From: Oxyruncus cristatus
Taxonomy: Eukaryota > Chordata > Aves > Passeriformes > Cotingidae
Reading direction: 5' to 3'
DNA length: 64,000 nucleotides
Assembly (NCBI GenBank): GCA_013399855.1
Contig: VXAY01002116.1
Location: 1 to 64,000 of the forward strand
Shown here piece by piece: positions 60,353 to 64,000 of the stretch (the first letter of the stretch is position 1; each line of letters starts with the position of its first letter). Position numbers and translations under genes: made by a program. The notes under the pieces were generated by a model. It saw only the letters and a list, made by a program, of their open reading frames with translations, was not told where the DNA came from and made no database searches.

Positions 60353-63300
60353 GCACTGAGCACCGTGGGCTCAGTAGCAGACCAAGGCCTAGTCAGAGGA
60401 AGCATCCTCTCTGCCTTTGCTGAAATCCTCCCAATTTAAGATCTCTTGTAAACCATCACCATTTGTTCTTGTGTGAGATTATAACACACTGGGTTGAGGT
60501 GACATCCTCCATTAAACTTTTACTATAAAACTGTGTTTCTTTGTGTTCTTCATTTTTTTAAGCCAGTCACTGATGTACAAGTGGAGTCGGGCAATATTTG
60601 AGAGTGCTCCACTGCTGGTGTGAGAAGTGTGATTGAGGAGGGGACACCCTAAGCAAGGCATTGCATGTGATGCACACCAGTCGTTGCCTGGAAGCTAAAG
60701 AAGGAGATTGCTCTAAGCACAACCATCTGGACTCTGCTGAAAACCATGTCCCCTTGACGGTGGTTTTGAGCACAGGTTCTGTGTTCTGTCATCAGCCTCA
60801 GTCCCAGTGGTCTCTTTTCTGTGGTAGTGCTTTTAGAGATGCTGTGCATGAGGGAAAAACTGAGTGTGAGCGGCATAAGTTTAGAACAGTTATATTTTTC
60901 ATGTGTCAAGGCAGTGCTGACTTCCTAGAAAACTATGCACTACAGAACATGAAATGAAAGAAAGGAACTAGACCACAAGGTGCTGTAGGCTATGTAGTTC
61001 AGCTTAGATTTCTGCTCTCCTTCCCCAGGTGCCTTTCTTCCTCTCAAGTATAATTCAGAGGGTAGATTGATAGCACAGCTAGCTGAGGGATTTGGTTCTA
61101 GACACATGAAAGGCTTTAGGTGGCTGAATGTGGTGATAGAGTCTATACTTGTAGGCTGTATGTTCCACCTGTGCTCCACAGGCAGAACTGGGAGGAACTC
61201 AAAATAGCTGAGAATCTGGGAAAGAGACACACAGGGAAAATTAGGTGGAACCGTGAAGAATGAGGATGGAAGTGTGATACCAGGATGGTTAAATCACTGG
61301 TCAGGGAGGGAATCATCCAGGTTTGTATTTCCTGAACCAAGGAAAATCTCCCCAGTGATTTCAGATATGTTGTACCAATATTTTTGTTTATGAGGTTTTA
61401 TTTTCCCTGCATATAAAGACACCACCACATAGACTGACATCTGACACCACAGGTGTCCTGTGACTCAGACTGGCAAAAGGCAATTCATTCATAAACTCAG
61501 GATTTTAATGCACTTATTTCCCTGGTCTGATTTTTAACACCTGATGGTTCTGAGAATGGCTTGACTGCTAACTGCAAAGGCCTTGGAAAAAGAATGGGGA
61601 GAAGGGCTAATGGTGGATTCATTTGGGGTACGAAAGAGGTTTCCTTCTATTCATGAGGGGAACTGCACTACACGATGTCACTATGAGGAAAAGGGAGATG
61701 TTTCCACTGTACTGAAGAAGGAAGGGAAGAAGTCCTTTTAAAAAATAGGGGGTAAAAAATGTCCCATTTCAAATGATGGAGGTGGATGCAATCCATTAAA
61801 ACACAAGGACTGGGAGCCTCCAAGGGTCTATTAATAATTTTACTGTTAGCTGGCAATAAACAGCAAGTGCTCTAGTTTTCTCATTTTAAAATTAGTATTA
61901 TGAAACTTTCTGCATGGAGACCGCTTAATTAATTGACATTTGTAGAGCAATTTCAGATCCTTGGAGGAAAGGGTCTGGAGAAGAGCTAGTCCTTATGGCA
62001 ACAAATAGCTTGCAAAACTCAAGATGGTTTCCAAAGAAGTCTATGCTGATGGGAAAAAAAAAAGACCACACTGATCATTTCCACATATTCCTCTGCCTTC
62101 TTTGCCCACCCTTTAATATTTCCTATAGTAAACCAGGTAAATGATGCAAATAAGGTTGAGTTTTGGGTGGGGGAAATAAAAAGCTCTTTTCCCAAGGTCA
62201 GTGGATTAGGTTTAGAAGAAGAAGGAAGCATCAATTAATGAAGGCAGAAAAGGAAATGATGAGGTTGTGAACTGAATTTAACATAGCCTTGTGGTGTGCC
62301 TGTGCTCTGTACTTCACCAAGAAACCAATGCTTGTATACAGGTACAAGCCAAAGTACAGGTTCCTAAGCACAGGGAATGGAACAGGAGGAGGGAAGCTAA
62401 AACTGACTCACTGTTTCTCCAGGACCACGTGCCTTCACAAGGGGAAGCTTCTGAAAAGAGAGAGATAAAAGCAAGTTGAACTGTTTTCCCCGATTTTTAA
62501 ATCATTGATTCAGTCTTTCCACATAACAGGGATGTTTCAGATGTTTAGGTAACAGCAAGAGGAAGAGGCTGAAGAGGTGAAGATGGAGAGTGCACCATCT
62601 TGCTGACGTCTTGTTTGCTTGTCTTGATGAGCCAGATGTTCTGTCTTTGACTACACTGCAACAACACAGTTTATTTTTTACCAAAGGACTTGTGGTACCA
62701 GGTGCAGCTGGCCAGCATGACATGAAATTTTCTGAATGACTGCCCTGCTGGATAATCAAGGAGGCTGCTGAACTGTGCTGGAAAGCAGGTGGGAGGTGGC
62801 TTTTCTGTAGTACAGGAAGTGGGATCAAATTCGGAGGAACTCTCTCAGCATTCATGAGTTGCTGAAAGCAGCCCTGAGCAGTGAAGAGCAGCACTCTGCT
62901 GCTCACAGGGCAGTAGCATCCCCCTTCCTTCAGAGTTGTTGAGGAATTCTGCACTGCCAATGGACCAGATGTTTTTCCTGGAGCTTCTTGATCTACACCA
63001 GGCAGCACTGTGACATGCAAACATTCAGAAAATTGAGTGTAGACACTCTCCCACCCTCAAAATATGCTCATCTGATGAACCGTTTTCCTTTAAAAGCCCT
63101 CTCCAATCTTGCTGTGGGGAAAAATAGGCAGAACTGGACTAGAAGAAAACTTGAAATAGACTGGGAAGGTGTGACCCATGGTTTCTTCCTGCCGCAGCAA
63201 CAACTGTTGTTGCTCAGTGCCGCAGAATAATCCTTTTCCTCCCACTCTCTGGGAAGGCAGGATCAGGAACAGTGAACACGCTTTGCATCTCTGCCAGGGA

Positions 63301-64000
63301 CAAGGAAACAAAGGGGAATAACAATAAATCCCTTCAGCACTGCAGCTTCTTGTCTCTGTTCATCAAGTATGTTGGCTGTGGTATCAGAGGAGATGTCACT
63401 TATCTGCCTTTTGAGGTTAAACAGTCTCAGGGGGTACAGGACACACGTTCTTTGCCCCCCTGAGCTTCAGTGGCCCCACTGTTTTAAGGGGTTCTTATTA
63501 CAGCAGCCCTTTCTTGGCTCCATGGCAGTGCTGACTATAGTGATATCCTGCTCATAGCTCCCAACACTCTCTTCCCCCTCAGCGGTGAAGTCCAGAACCC
63601 TTTCTCACACTGGCTTTCATTACAGTCTATCCTGACCCCAGTCTCTCAGAGTTTCTTTGCACTACTGTATTTAATCTCCTTTCCATTGCCATCTTCCTGC
63701 TAAGGTTTTGTTCTCCCTGTAAAATTCCAGCCATTTCTCCTGACAAAACACCATTTTATTGACTTGTTTGTGTTGCCGTTGTTCCTGTTCTCATCTTTCT
63801 GTTTCTTTCTGTATTAATTAGATCAGAAGTTCCTTTCAGCAAGGACTATCTTTTCATCTGCTCTGAGCATGGCAGGAATGTATCCCCTTTCATCTCTTCT
63901 GACTTTTTTAATGAAAAGGTACAAACGTCATTCTTCAGTGAGATGTTTGGGCAAGGAAGTACTGAAGCCTGCAGTAGGAAGAACTGTCTTCTTGTATACA
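60353..64000. other. Unique sequence with longest unexplained frame
   Basis: No interspersed repeat recognised in the last 3.6 kb. It contains the longest non-repeat open frame of the window, 172 codons on minus at 62502-63020, which has no domain I recognise. Composition is somewhat GC-richer than the middle of the window. No promoter, CpG island or polyadenylation context supports a gene. Confidence 0.4.

Overview
The window looks like a piece of a bird nuclear genome, probably a gene-poor part of a large chromosome. The main evidence is interspersed repeats: at least fifteen 5'-truncated CR1 LINE fragments in both orientations. Many keep the CR1 3' signature, a 'cttccaaccca' block followed by ATTCTRTG octamers with no poly(A). 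There is also a solo LTR whose sense strand (minus here) begins TGTGCTGATTTTGGC, a type I know from bird genomes. I see no L1, Alu-like SINE or tRNA gene. There are no bacterial-style genes, operons or CRISPR arrays. The species cannot be named from this.

No protein-coding gene can be called with confidence. Almost every open frame over 60 codons is explained by CR1 sequence, microsatellite or chance in AT-rich DNA. I list a few short open segments bounded by good splice sites, best at 34419-34507 (+) and 6480-6550 (+), as low-confidence exon candidates. If real, they would make the window mostly introns of a large gene or lncRNA. Otherwise it is intergenic.

Layout. 1-8 kb: CR1 tail at the left edge, CR1 copies at 0.9, 4.5 and 7.2 kb, and a G-run tract at 3.6 kb. 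8.1-8.3 kb: a nearly identical 100-bp tandem duplication joined by a single N, probably an assembly seam. 11 kb: the longest CR1 (minus). 17.8 and 19.4 kb: further CR1. 22.1-22.7 kb: minus-strand solo LTR. 25.8-27.3 kb: two very old LINE relics. 29.8-36.5 kb: three minus CR1 copies, the last running into a CTCCTT hexamer array. 40.8-41.2 kb: CR1. 42.8-43.4 kb: a 0.6-kb pyrimidine microsatellite with an internal duplication. 44.3-45.0 kb: a 0.68-kb insertion flanked by 11-bp direct repeats with a poly(T) edge. 47-60 kb: scattered CR1 plus an LTR 3' end at 58.5 kb. 60-64 kb: no recognisable element.

The genome-biology points most worth following are the N-joined duplication, the retroposition-like insertion at 44.3 kb, the composite microsatellite, the best splice-bounded segment at 34.4 kb, and several TAAT-rich unique blocks that could be conserved regulatory DNA. 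I found no evidence for an undescribed multi-gene system.
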